63,733 nucleotides of DNA from Mesostigma viride (Eukaryota; Streptophyta; Mesostigmatophyceae; Mesostigmatales; Mesostigmataceae), in contig RPFO01000542.1 in assembly GCA_009746045.1 (NCBI GenBank), positions 896,444 to 960,176 on the forward strand, read 5' to 3'. Positions 46,326 through 60,796 of the stretch are shown here, one piece after another; within the stretch, counting starts at the first letter, position 1, and each line of letters opens with the position of its first letter. Made by a program: the position numbers and the translations under genes. The notes beneath the pieces were generated by a model, which saw only the letters and a list, made by a program, of their open reading frames with translations, was not told the origin of the DNA and searched no databases.

Positions 46326-47401
46326 AATGCCATGTCGCCATTATATTGAGGAAAGCGAAGTATGCCCACTTGAAGCTGTGGTCTGCAGAACATTGACACA
46401 AAATATGCATGGTATTTCAAGCAATGAATGCTATGTGTCAGGCATCAATGTCTTTATTGTATCCAAATGTGGTTAGGACGGAGGTTTACATTGGTTGCTA
46501 TTTTAAGACAATGGCGTATAACCAAACATTGCACACACTCAAGAGTGTACTTATGCTGAACTGGAAAGGAACATTAAACCCCAATAAGGTAGATATTTTT
46601 CTTTTACATTTTAATTTTTTATATACTACTTTATATAATATTATATTATATTATATTATATTATGCTATATTATGTTATATGAAATAACATTAAAATTAA
46701 CATAAAATTAAAATTATATATTAATTATAGTATATTATATAATTTATATTATATATTATATTCACGATGCTCTGTGTATTAATGACATATCAGACACACC
46801 TACATCACATCGCCTTGATGTTTCCGTTGTATGGGTCCGGTCGGGCGTTGGTAGCTGGTCGACAACAATTCTACATTTCCTAAAAAAAAATGCGACCGTG
46901 CCTACATTCGAAGGCGCGCTGTGGCTGACCTGAACTATCGGTGAACACCTCGGCGTCACTTGACCGGCCTAGGTTGACATTTCGGCAGAGTAACGCTGCT
47001 TAAAGGATCCTTGCGTAGTTCGCGCGATTTGGCTCTTTATATATGTTTTTGGAGACGACGAGCAAGCATCCGATTGGTCAGCCAATTCCTGTCCAGTCCT
47101 CGGACAGTGTCCAATCCGGTGCTTGGGATCCAGAAAACGTGCTCGAGCCTGGCCACTCTGTCGCGGGCGCCGCGCTAGTGGCGTCGCGCCCAAACCTGAC
47201 CAGGCCATAGGAAAGGGCGGGGGCGAATGCAAGAATTATTGTTATATCCTGACCTGTCCTGGGGAAGGTCCGGGGCGAATGCAAGAATTAATATACCTGC
47301 GTATGCAACCAACACGGCCGATCCACATACATAATCCGACTGAGCTGGACGGTACGGACCAAATTTCGGTGCAAATTGAGGCCCAAAAGCTATGTCGGCA
47401 T
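46326..47401. other. No gene recognised; AT-rich, then flank of the inverted repeat
   Basis: 46610-46765 is almost pure A/T with TATAT runs. 47218-47300 has a short direct repeat of GGGGCGAATGCAAGAATTA about 54 bases apart. Nothing else is supportable. Confidence 0.4.
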
Positions 47402-48619
47402 GGTGCGCGCACCCCTTGCGGTAGGGGCCATGGCGACTGCCTTTAGACGAAACGTGACAAATCTGGCACGCGGAAAGCAGAAATGCTCGATTGTTGGAGA
47501 AAATTAGTTACTGATTCTAATTTATGGCGGGATGGTTGCGATCTATAATGTCGCGGGCTTTTTTTCTTTGCCATCGGCAGGGGGGGTCCGGCCTGAATTT
47601 CTGTCGGGATGAATAAAGTATATTGGATGCCTGCCGGGTTGATTGTCGATTGTTGCCAGTTTTGATGGTCGTAAGGAAAGCTAGTTTAATGATGTTTCTA
47701 AAGCCGTAAAAATTCCCGCTGCTATCTTTACCTTTCCCGTCATTTTGCGGTAAGATAACATTAGCCCTGCGCGATGCGTACTGCCCAACCACTCCATGAA
47801 AGGGTGGACTTTCTTGTGCGCCTGGGCACGAATAAATGCCCGTTATGGTACGTTCTTGTGTTAAACGTCTTAAGCTTGCGTTTTCCTGCTTTCTTACCTC
47901 GTTGAGCGTAAGCTTTTTGCCTTCTTTCCGGCCAGATGCAGCCAGAAAGTTGCGGGTCCTGGCGCTGCATCGCTGGATTCCTGGGTGTCTTTTAGCTAGT
48001 TAATCGTCTGTGACGTGGCTGGCTTTCTGCAGCGCGTGGCCCGCAACCTGTCGGGAAGGTGTAATGCTTTTATTTCCATGCTTCTCTGAAATTTCTTTTG
48101 CTTTATAGACAGTTGTGTTCGAGGAAATTCACGCGGTCTTCCTAAGCAGCGGCATCATTTTCCCCAGACACTGACGAGCTGGCACCTGTCTCCTAAAGAG
48201 AGCGGCTCGTGCTTGTTAGAAAGGAGGCAGTGTGCATTTTGCGGGACACAATGCTTTGGTGGCACATGCGTCAGGTAGGCTGTTCCAATGGTCTCTTCAC
48301 CTTTCCCACTGAGTAAATGTTAGCATTTGTCATGCTAACCAGAGCAGCTAGCCACAGGTTGGCTGGATAAAAAGTCAGCTTATTTTCTCTTTATATACTG
48401 CGTGTGTGGTCCTCCACGTGTCCGGCTTGTTGGGCATTTTGGAAGAGGGTTTATAATGTGTTGTTGGGTGGAACAACTTGGTTGTTGGCACAAAATCACA
48501 CATTATTAGCCTGAGATAGGCATGACATATGCTGCTCAGGCGTGTCGTCCTACCAGCCTTGTTGTTAAGGGTAGACTCACAAGGCTGGCTGTGCCGATGG
48601 AGGGGTGGGGCGTGCTAGC

Positions 48620-49386
48620 CCCCCCCCACACCCACGCATGCATGCTAGCCCACCCCCACACCCACGCATGCATGCTAGCCCCGGCCCCGGCCCCCCCACA
48701 CCCACGCATGCATGCTAGCCCCCCCCCACACCCACGCATGCATGCTAGCCCACACTCACACCCACGCATGCATGCTAGCCCACCCCCACACCCACGCATG
48801 CATGCTAGCCCCCCCACACACCCACGCATGCATGCCAGCCCCCCCACACACCCACGCATGCATGACCGCCCCCCCCACACCCACGCATGCATGCTAGCCC
48901 ACCCCCACACCCACGCATGCATGCTAGCCCCCCCACACACCCACGCATGGATGCCAGCCCCCACACACACCCACGCATGCATGACAGCCCCCCCACACAC
49001 CCACGCATGCATGCTAGCCCCCCACACACACCCACGCATGCATGCCAGCCCCCATACACACCCACGCATGCATGCCAGCCCCCCCCACACTTACGCATGC
49101 ATGCTAGCCCCCCACACACACCCACGCATGCATGCCAGCCCCCCCCACACCCACGCATGCATGCCAGCCCCCCCCCACACTTACGCATGCATGCTAGCCC
49201 CCCACACACACCCACGCATGCATGCCAGCCCCCCCCACACCCACGCATGCAGGCTAGCCCAACCCCACACCCACGCATGCATGCCAGCCCACCCCCACAC
49301 CCACACGTGCATGCCAGCCCACCCCCACACCCACGCATGCATGCCAGCCCACCCCCACACCCACGCGTGCATGCCAGCCCACCCCT
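48620..49386 (+). repeat. 30-bp minisatellite, left arm
   Basis: About 25 units of a CACACCCACGCATGCATGC-containing 30-mer ending in TAGCCC or CAGCCC. Because 30 is divisible by three, several frames stay open and give artefactual His/Pro/Met repeats. Each unit holds CATGCATG, which equals the plant RY/Sph motif. Confidence 0.88.
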
Positions 49387-49651
49387 AGCTTGAGCGTGCT
49401 TGTAAAGTTTTTGCATGGTTTATTAAAATGAGTGGAATATGTATTTATTGCATTAAATGTTAATTTTATTGATCATGAATGAAAATGGTCAACATTGCCG
49501 AAGTGCCCCTAAATTGCTCAATATTGTGTGCTCAAGAATTCAATGAGGATTGTCATCATGGAAACCCGCACAAATTCACGATTCCGGGCATGCATGTGAA
49601 AGTATCAAGAACAATTTTCAATTAAGAATGGTATCTCATTGTTCCATGAAT

Positions 49652-52600
49652 CAATATGACTCCATGTACGTAGACAAGCCATGATGACCCCATGGGAGCC
49701 TGAATCCTCATCATTAAATACATAAATGCCACCCATGTACGTAGACGGGCCATGATGACACCAATGGAGCCTGAATCCTCATCATTAATTACATAAATGC
49801 CAACCATGTACATACACGGGCAATGATGACACCATGGGAGCCTGAATCCTCATCATTAATTACATAAATGCCAACCATGTACGTAGGCCAGCCATGATGA
49901 CACTGTGGGAGCCTGAATCCTCATCATTAATTTCATACATGCCAACAACACGTAGACGGGCCATAATGACACCACGGGAGCCTGAATCCTGATCATTTTT
50001 TTTTCTTTGACATCCATGTACGTAGGCCAGCCATGATGACACCATGGGAGCCTGAATCCTCATCATTTTTTTTCTGAGACATCCATGTACGTAGGCCAGC
50101 CATGATGACACCATGGGAGCCTGAATCCTCATCATTTTACATACATGCCATCCATGTACGTAGACAGCCATGATGACACCATGGGAGCCTGAATCCTCAT
50201 CATTTACTATTCCTTGACATCCATGTACGTAGGCCAGCCATGAGACACCATGGGAGCCTGAATCCTCATCATTAATACATAACATCCATGTACGTAGACA
50301 GCCATGATGACACCATGGGAGCCTGAATCCTCATCATTAATTACATAAATGCCATCCATGTACGTAGACGGGCCATGATGACACCATGGGAGCCTGAATC
50401 CTCATCATTTACATTCCTTGACATCCATGTACGTAGGCCAGCCATGATGACACCATGGGAGCCTGAATCCTCATCATTAATTACATAAATGCCAACCATG
50501 TACGTAGACAGCCATGATGACACCATGGGAGCCTGAATCCTCATCATTAATTACATAAATGCCAACCATGTAAGTAGACGGGCCATGATGACACCATGGG
50601 AGCCTGAATCCTCATCATTAATTACATAAATGCCAACCATGTACGTAGACAGCCATGATGACACCATGGGAGCCTGAATCCTCATCATTAATTACATAAT
50701 GCCATCCATGTACGTAGACGGGCCATGATGACACCATGGGAGCCTGAATCCTCATCATTTTTTAAATCCATGTACGTAGGCCAGCCATGATGACACCATG
50801 GGAGCCTGAATCCTCATCATTAATTACATACATGCCAACATGTACGTAGACAGCCATGATGACACCATGGGAGCCTGAATCCTCATCATTTATTTTATGA
50901 CATCCATGTACGTAGGCCAGCCATGATGACACCATGGGAGCCTGAATCCTCATCATTTCTTTCCTTGACATCCATGTACGTAGGCCAGCCATGATGACAC
51001 CATGGGAGCCTGAATCCTCATCATTAATTACATACATGCCATCCATGTACGTACAGGGCCATGATGACACCATGGGAGCCTGAATCCTCATCATTTACTA
51101 TTCCTTGACATCCATGTACATACGTAGGCCAGCCATGATGACACCATGGGAGCCTGAATCCTCATCATTAATTACATATGCCATCCATGTACGTAGACAG
51201 CCATGATGACACCATGGGAGCCTGAATCCTCCTCATTAATTACATAAATGCCAACCATGTACGTAGACAGCCATGATGACACCATGGGAGCCTGAATCCT
51301 CATCATTAATTACATACATGCCATCCATGTACGTAGACAGGCCATGATGACACCATGGGAGCCTGAATCCTCATCATTTACTATTCCTTGACATCCATGT
51401 ACGTAGGCCAGCCATGGAGACACCATGGGAGCCTGAATCCTCCTCATTAATTACATAAATGCCAACCATGTACGTAGACAAGCCATGATGACCCCATGGG
51501 AGCCTGAATCCTCATCATTAATTACATAAATGCCATCCATGTACGTAGACGGGCCATGATGACACCATGGGAGCCTGAATCCTCATCATTTACTATTCCT
51601 TGACATCCATGTACGTAGGCCAGCCATGGAGACACCATGGGAGCCTGAATCCTCATCATTAATTACATAAATGCCAACCATGTACGTAGACAAGCCATGA
51701 TGACACCATGGGAGCCTGAATCCTCCTCATTAATTACATAAATGCCAACCATGTACGTAGACAAGCCATGATGACACCATGGGAGCCTGAATCCTCATCA
51801 TTAATTACATACATGCCATCCATGTACGTAGACAGGCCATGATGACACCATGGGAGCCTGAATCCTCATCATTTACTATTCCTTGACATCCATGTACGTA
51901 GGCCAGCCATGGAGACACCATGGGAGCCTGAATCCTCCTCATTAATTACATAAATGCCAACCATGTACGTAGACAAGCCATGATGACACCATGGGAGCCT
52001 GAATCCTCATCATTTACTATTCCTTGCCATCCATGTACGTAGGCCAGCCATGATGACACCATGGGAGCCTGAATCCTCCTCGTTAATTACATAAATGCCA
52101 ACCATGTACGTAGACAAGCCATGATGACCCATGGGAGCCTGAATCCTCATCATTTACATATTGACATCCATGTACGTAGACGGGCCATGATGACACCATG
52201 GGAGCCTGAATCCTCATCATTTACTATTCCTTGACATCCATGTACGTAGGCCAGCCATGATGACACCATGGAGCCTGAATCCTCTCATTTTCTTAATGAG
52301 AGGATTCATTACATAAATGCCAACCATGTAGGTAGACAAGCCATGATGACACCATGGGAGCCTGAATCCTCATCATTTACTATTCCTTGACATCCATGTA
52401 CGTAGGCCAGCCATGGAGACACCATGGGAGCCTGAATCCTCCTCATTAATTACATAAATGCCAACCATGTACGTAGACAAGCCATGATGACCCCATGGGA
52501 GCCTGAATCCTCATCATTAATTACATAAATGCCATCCATGTACGTAGACGGGCCATGATGACACCATGGGAGCCTGAATCCTCCTCATTAATTACATAAA

Positions 52601-55600
52601 TGCCAACCATGTACGTAGACAAGCCATGATGACACCATGGGAGCCTGAATCCTCATCATTAATTACATAAATGCCATCCATGTACGTAGACGGGCCATGA
52701 TGACACCATGGGAGCCTGAATCCTCATCATTAATTACATAAATGCCATTCATGTACGTAGGCCAGCCATGAGACACCATGGGAGCCTGAATCCTCATCAT
52801 TAATTACATACATGCCAACATGTACGTAGACAAGCCATGATGACACCATGGGAGCCTGAATCCTCATCATTTATTTTATGACATCCATGTACGTAGGCCA
52901 GCCATGATGACACCATGGGAGCCTGAATCCTCATCATTTCTTTTTCTTTGACATCCATGTACGTAGGCCAGCCATGATGACACCATGGGAGCCTGAATCC
53001 TCCTCATTAATTACATACATGCCATCCATGTACGTACACGGGCCATGATGACACCATGGGAGCCTGAATCCTCCTCATTTACTATTCCTTGACATCCATG
53101 TACGTAGGCCAGCCATGGAGACACCATGGGAGCCTGAATCCTCATCATTAATTACATAAATGCCAACCATGTACGTAGACAAGCCATGATGACACCATGG
53201 GAGCCTGAATCCTCCTCATTAATTACATAAATGCCAACCATGTACGTAGACAAGCCATGATGACACCATGGGAGCCTGAATCCTCATCATTAATTACATA
53301 CATGCCATCCATGTACGTAGACAGGCCATGATGACACCATGGGAGCCTGAATCCTCATCATTTACTATTCCTTGACATCCATGTACGTAGGCCAGCCATG
53401 GAGACACCATGGGAGCCTGAATCCTCCTCATTAATTACATAAATGCCAACCATGTACGTAGACAAGCCATGATGACCCCATGGGAGCCTGAATCCTCATC
53501 ATTAATTACATAAATGCCATCCATGTACGTAGACGGGCCATGATGACACCACGGGAGCCTGAATCCTCATCATTTACTATTCCTTGACATCCATGTACGT
53601 AGGCCAGCCATGAGACACCATGGGAGCCTGAATCCTCCTCATTAATTACATAAATGCCAACCATGTACGTAGACAAGCCATGATGACCCATGGGAGCCTG
53701 AATCCTCATCATTAATTACATAAATGCCATCCATGTAAGTAGACGGGCCATGATGACACCATGGGAGCCTGAATCCTCCTCATTAATTTCATACATGCCA
53801 ACAACACGTAGACGGGCCATGACACCATGGGAGCCTGAATCCTGATCATTTTTTCTTTGACATCCATGTACGTAGGCCAGCCATGATGACACCATGGGAG
53901 CCTGAATCCTCATCATTTTTTTTCTGACATCCATGTACGTAGGCCAGCCATGATGACACCATGGGAGCCTGAATCCTCATCATTAATTACATACATGCCA
54001 TCCATGTACGTAGACAGGCCATGATGACACCATGGGAGCCTGAATCCTCATCATTTACTATTCCTTGACATCCATGTACGTAGACGGGCCATGATGACAC
54101 CATGGGAGCCTGAATCCTCATCATTTTTTTTTCTTTGACATCCATGTACATACGTAGGCCAGCCATGATGACACCAATGGAGCCTGAATCCTCATCATTA
54201 ATTACATACATAAATGCCATGATCATCAATGACCCCATGGGAGCCTGAATCCTCATCATTAAATACATAAATGCCACGGTCCATGTACGTAGACGGGCCA
54301 TGATGACACCAATGGAGCCTGAATCCTCATCATTAATTACATAAATGCCAACCATGTACATACACGGGCAATGATGACACCATGGGAGCCTGAATCCTCA
54401 TCATTAATTACATAAATGCCAACCATGTACGTAGGCCAGCCATGATGACACTATGGGAGCCTGAATCCTCATCATTAATTTCATACATGCCAACAACACG
54501 TAGACGGGCCATAATGACACCACGGGAGCCTGAATCCTCATCATTTTTTTTTCTTTGACATCCATGTACGTAGGCCAGCCATGATGACACCATGGGAGCC
54601 TGAATCCTCATCATTTTTTTTCTGAGACATCCATGTACGTAGGCCAGCCATGATGACACCATGGGAGCCTGAATCCTCATCATTAAATACATACATGCCA
54701 TCCATGTACGTAGACAGGCCATGATGACACCATGGGAGCCTGAATCCTCATCATTTACTATTCCTTGACATCCATGTACGTAGACGGGCCATGATGACAC
54801 CATGGGAGCCTGAATCCTCATCATTTTTTTTTCTTTGACATCCATGTACATACGTAGGCCAGCCATGATGACACCAATGGAGCCTGAATTCTCATCATTA
54901 ATTACATACATGCCATCCATGTACGTAGACAGGCCATGACATCTGACACCATGGGAGCCTGAATCCTCATCATTTACTATTCCTTGACATCCATGTACGT
55001 AGACGGGCCATGATGACACCATGGGAGCCTGAATCCTCATCATTTTTTTTTCTTTGACATCCATGTACATACGTAGGCCAGCCATGATGACACCAATGGA
55101 GCCTGAATCCTCATCATTAATTACATACATAAATGCCAACCATGTACATACACGGGCAATGATGACACCAATGGAGCCTGAATCCTCATCATTAATTACA
55201 TAAATGCCAACCATGTACATACACGGGCAATGATGACACCATGGGAGCCTGAATCCTCATCATTTTTTTTTTCTTTGACATCCATGTACATACGTAGGCC
55301 AGCCATGATGACACCAATGGAGCCTGAATCCTCATCATTAATTACATACATGCCATCCATGTACGTAGACAAGCCATGATGACACCATGGGAGCCTGAAT
55401 CCTCATCATTAATTACATACATGCCATCCATGTACGTAGACAGGCCATGATGACACCATGGGAGCCTGAATCCTCATCATTTACTATTCCTTGACATCCA
55501 TGTACGTAGGCCAGCCATGGAGACACCATGGGAGCCTGAATCCTCCTCATTAATTACATAAATGCCAACCATGTACGTAGACAAGCCATGATGACCCCAT

Positions 55601-58600
55601 GGGAGCCTGAATCCTCATCATTAATTACATAAATGCCATCCATGTACGTAGACGGGCCATGATGACACCATGGGAGCCTGAATCCTCCTCATTAATTACA
55701 TAAATGCCAACCATGTACGTAGACAAGCCATGATGACACCATGGGAGCCTGAATCCTCATCATTTACTATTCCTTGACATCCATGTACGTAGGCCAGCCA
55801 TGATGACACCAATGGAGCCTGAATCCTCCTCGTTAATTACATAAATGCCAACCATGTACGTAGACAAGCCATGATGACCCCATGGGAGCCTGAATCCTCA
55901 TCATTTACTATTCCTTGACATCCATGTACGTAGACGGGCCATGATGACACCATGGGAGCCTGAATCCTCATCATTTACTATTCCTTGACATCCATGTACG
56001 TAGGCCAGCCATGATGACACCAATGGAGCCTGAATCCTCATCATTAATTACATACATAAATGCCATGATCATCAATGACCCCATGGGAGCCTGAATCCTC
56101 ATCATTAAATACATAAATGCCACGGTCCATGTACGTAGACGGGCCATGATGACACCAATGGAGCCTGAATCCTCATCATTAATTACATAAATGCCAACCA
56201 TGTACATACACGGGCAATGATGACACCATGGGAGCCTGAATCCTCATCATTAATTACATAAATGCCAACCATGTACGTAGGCCAGCCATGATGACACTAT
56301 GGGAGCCTGAATCCTCATCATTAATTTCATACATGCCAACAACACGTAGACGGGCCATAATGACACCACGGGAGCCTGAATCCTCATCATTTTTTTTTCT
56401 TTGACATCCATGTACGTAGGCCAGCCATGATGACACCATGGGAGCCTGAATCCTCATCATTTTTTTTCTGAGACATCCATGTACGTAGGCCAGCCATGAT
56501 GACACCATGGGAGCCTGAATCCTCATCATTAAATACATACATGCCATCCATGTACGTAGACAGGCCATGATGACACCATGGGAGCCTGAATCCTCATCAT
56601 TTACTATTCCTTGACATCCATGTACGTAGACGGGCCATGATGACACCATGGGAGCCTGAATCCTCATCATTTTTTTTTCTTTGACATCCATGTACATACG
56701 TAGGCCAGCCATGATGACACCAATGGAGCCTGAATTCTCATCATTAATTACATACATGCCATCCATGTACGTAGACAGGCCATGACATCTGACACCATGG
56801 GAGCCTGAATCCTCATCATTTACTATTCCTTGACATCCATGTACGTAGACGGGCCATGATGACACCATGGGAGCCTGAATCCTCATCATTTTTTTTTCTT
56901 TGACATCCATGTACATACGTAGGCCAGCCATGATGACACCAATGGAGCCTGAATCCTCATCATTAATTACATACATAAATGCCAACCATGTACATACACG
57001 GGCAATGATGACACCAATGGAGCCTGAATCCTCATCATTAATTACATAAATGCCAACCATGTACATACACGGGCAATGATGACACCATGGGAGCCTGAAT
57101 CCTCATCATTTTTTTTTTCTTTGACATCCATGTACATACGTAGGCCAGCCATGATGACACCAATGGAGCCTGAATCCTCATCATTAATTACATACATGCC
57201 ATCCATGTACGTAGACAAGCCATGATGACACCATGGGAGCCTGAATCCTCATCATTAATTACATACATGCCATCCATGTACGTAGACAGGCCATGATGAC
57301 ACCATGGGAGCCTGAATCCTCATCATTTACTATTCCTTGACATCCATGTACGTAGGCCAGCCATGGAGACACCATGGGAGCCTGAATCCTCCTCATTAAT
57401 TACATAAATGCCAACCATGTACGTAGACAAGCCATGATGACCCCATGGGAGCCTGAATCCTCATCATTAATTACATAAATGCCATCCATGTACGTAGACG
57501 GGCCATGATGACACCATGGGAGCCTGAATCCTCCTCATTAATTACATAAATGCCAACCATGTACGTAGACAAGCCATGATGACACCATGGGAGCCTGAAT
57601 CCTCATCATTTACTATTCCTTGACATCCATGTACGTAGGCCAGCCATGATGACACCAATGGAGCCTGAATCCTCCTCGTTAATTACATAAATGCCAACCA
57701 TGTACGTAGACAAGCCATGATGACCCCATGGGAGCCTGAATCCTCATCATTTACTATTCCTTGACATCCATGTACGTAGACGGGCCATGATGACACCATG
57801 GGAGCCTGAATCCTCATCATTTACTATTCCTTGACATCCATGTACGTAGGCCAGCCATGATGACACCAATGGAGCCTGAATCCTCTTCATTTTCTTAATG
57901 AGAGGATTCAGGTTACATAAATGCCAACCATGTAGGTAGACAAGCCATGATGACACCATGGGAGCCTGAATCCTCATCATTAAATACATAAATGCCATCC
58001 ATGTACGTAGGCCAGCCATGGAGACACCATGGGAGCCTGAATCCTCCTCATTAATTACATAAATGCCAACCATGTACGTAGACAAGCCATGATGACACCA
58101 TGGGAGCCTGAATCCTCATCATTTACTATTCCTTGACATCCATGTACGTAGGCCAGCCATGATGACACCAATGGAGCCTGAATCCTCCTCGTTAATTACA
58201 TAAATGCCAACCATGTACGTAGACAAGCCATGATGACCCCATGGGAGCCTGAATCCTCATCATTTACTATTCCTTGACATCCATGTACGTAGACGGGCCA
58301 TGATGACACCATGGGAGCCTGAATCCTCTTCATTAATTACATAAATGCCAACCATGTACGTAGACGGGCCATGATGACACCATGGGAGCCTGAATCCTCA
58401 TCATTTTTTTTATGAAACATCCATGTACGTAGGCCAGCCATGATGACACCATGGGAGCCTGAATCCTCATCATTTTTTTTTCTTTGACATCCATGTACGT
58501 AGACGGGCCATGATGACACCATGGGAGCCTGAATCCTCATCATTAATTACATACATGCCATCCATGTACGTACACGGGCCATGATGACACCATGGGAGCC

Positions 58601-59485
58601 TGAATCCTCATCATTTACTATTCCTTGACATCCATGTACGTAGGCCAGCCATGGAGACACCATGGGAGCCTGAATCCTCCTCGTTAATTACATAAATGCC
58701 AACCATGTACGTAGACAAGCCATGATGACCCCATGGGAGCCTGAATCCTCATCATTAATTACATAAATGCCATTCATGTACGTAGGCCAGCCATGGAGAC
58801 ACCATGGGAGCCTGAATCCTCATCATTAATTACATACATGCCAACAATGTAGGTAGACAAGCCATGATGACACCATGGGAGCCTGAATCCTCATCATTTA
58901 TTTTATGAGACATCCATGTACGTAGGCCAGCCATGATGACACCATGGGAGCCTGAATCCTCATCATTTCTTTTTCTTTGACATCCATGTACGTAGGCCAG
59001 CCATGATGACACCATGGGAGCCTGAATCCTCCTCATTAATTACATACATGCCATCCATGTACGTACACGGGCCATGATGACACCATGGGAGCCTGAATCC
59101 TCCTCATTTACTATTCCTTGACATCCATGTACGTAGGCCAGCCATGGAGACACCATGGGAGCCTGAATCCTCATCATTAATTACATAAATGCCAACCATG
59201 TACGTAGACAAGCCATGATGACACCATGGGAGCCTGAATCCTCCTCATTAATTACATAAATGCCAACCATGTACGTAGACAAGCCATGATGACACCATGG
59301 GAGCCTGAATCCTCATCATTAATTACATACATGCCATCCATGTACGTAGACAGGCCATGATGACACCATGGGAGCCTGAATCCTCATCATTTACTATTCC
59401 TTGACATCCATGTACGTAGGCCAGCCATGGAGACACCATGGGAGCCTGAATCCTCATCATTAAATACATAAATGCCATCCATGTA
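49652..59485 (+). repeat. ~70-bp satellite array, main orientation
   Basis: Roughly 140 units. The core is CCATGATGACACCATGGGAG, CCTGAATCCTCATCATT, then either AATTACATAAATGCC or TACTATTCCTTGACAT, then CCATGTACGTAG. Exact spacing between units is usually 70, with shorter variants. Types alternate in higher-order blocks. Since 70 is not divisible by three, minus-strand ORFs through it rotate through three peptide versions of the same DNA and are not genes. Confidence 0.92.
54151..57885 (+). repeat. 1,846-bp higher-order duplication within the satellite
   Basis: Sequence from 54151 repeats at 55997 (for example ATGCCATGATCATCAATGACC at about 54216 and 56062). It continues without visible difference to about 57885, where the copies part at TCCTCTTC versus TCCTCATC. 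The two 270-codon artefactual ORFs at 54408-55220 and 56254-57066 are identical, confirming a recent tandem duplication of about 26 satellite units. Confidence 0.85.
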
Positions 59486-60525
59486 ATTAATGATGAGGAT
59501 TCAGGCTCCCATGGTGTCATCATGGCCCGTCTACGTACATGGATGTCAAGGAATAGTAAATGATGAGGATTCAGGCTCCCATGGTGTCATCATGGCTTGT
59601 CTACGTACATGGTTGGCATTTATGTAATTAACGAGGAGGATTCAGGCTCCCATAATGTCTCCATGGCTGGCCTACGTACATGGATGTCAAGGAATAGTAA
59701 ATGATGAGGATTCAGGCTCCCATGGTGTCATCATGGCCCGTCTACGTACATGGATGGCATGTATGTAATTAATGATGAGGATTCAGGCTCCCATGGTGTC
59801 ATCATGGCCCGTCTACGTATATGGATGTCAAAGAAAAAAAAATGACGAGGATTCAGGCTCCCATGGTGTCATCATGGCTGGCCTACGTACATGGATGTCT
59901 CATAAAAAAAATGATGAGGATTCAGGCTCCCATGGTGTCATCATGGCCCGTCTACGTACATGGTTGGCATTTATGTAATTAATGATGAGGATTCAGGCTC
60001 CCATGGTGTCATCATGGCCTGTCTACGTACATGGATGGCATGTATGTATTTAATGATGAGGATTCAGGCTCCCATGGTGTCATCATGGCTGGCCTACGTA
60101 CATGGATGTCTCAGAAAAAAAATGTGGAGGATTCAGGCTCCCATGGTGTCATCATGGCTGGCCTACGTACATGGATGTCTCATAAAATAAATGATGAGGA
60201 TTCAGGCTCCCGTGGTGTCATTATGGCCCGTCTACGTGTTGTTGGCATGTATGAAATTAATGATGAGGATTCAGGCTCCCATAGTGTCATCATGGCTGGC
60301 CTACGTACATGGTTGGCATTTATGTATTTAATGATGAGGATTCAGGCTCCCATGGTGTCATCATGGCTTGTCTATGTACATGGTTGGCATTTATGTAATT
60401 AATGATGAGGATTCAGGCTCCATTGGTGTCATCATGGCCCGTCTACGTACATGGGTGGCATTTATGTATTTAATGATGAGGATTTAGGCTCCCATGGGGT
60501 CATCATGGCTTGTCTACGTACATGG
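59486..60525 (-). repeat. ~70-bp satellite array, inverted segment
   Basis: From about 59486 the same units run on the opposite strand (AATGATGAGGATTCAGGCTC and so on). About 15 units follow, up to the single-copy arm. The switch occurs within CATCCATGTAATTAATGATGAGG with no spacer. Confidence 0.92.
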
Positions 60526-60796
60526 AGTCATATTGATTCATGGAACAATGAGATACCATTCTTAATTGAAAATTGTTCTTGATACTTTCACATGCATGCC
60601 CGGAATCGTGAATTTGTGCGGGTTTCCATGATGACAATCCTCATTGAATTCTTGAGCACACAATATTGAGCAATTTAGGGGCACTTCGGCAATGTTGACC
60701 ATTTTCATTCATGATCAATAAAATTAACATTTAATGCAATAAATACATATTCCACTCATTTTAATAAACCATGCAAAAACTTTACAAGCACGCTCA

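Noticed and set aside
48522-49393. His/Pro/Met repeat ORFs in the arms (and mirror ORFs at 60771-61510)
   Set aside because: A 30-bp minisatellite keeps all frames open, and several overlapping frames on both strands are equally long.
49652-59485. CRISPR-like array
   Set aside because: Units are about 70 bases with no short conserved repeat plus unique spacers, and no cas genes. The genome is eukaryotic.
49622-60402. Repeated NDEDSGSHGVIMAGLRTWM-type ORFs
   Set aside because: They are frame-rotated translations of the ~70-bp satellite. The period is not a multiple of three, and the same DNA yields three unrelated peptides.
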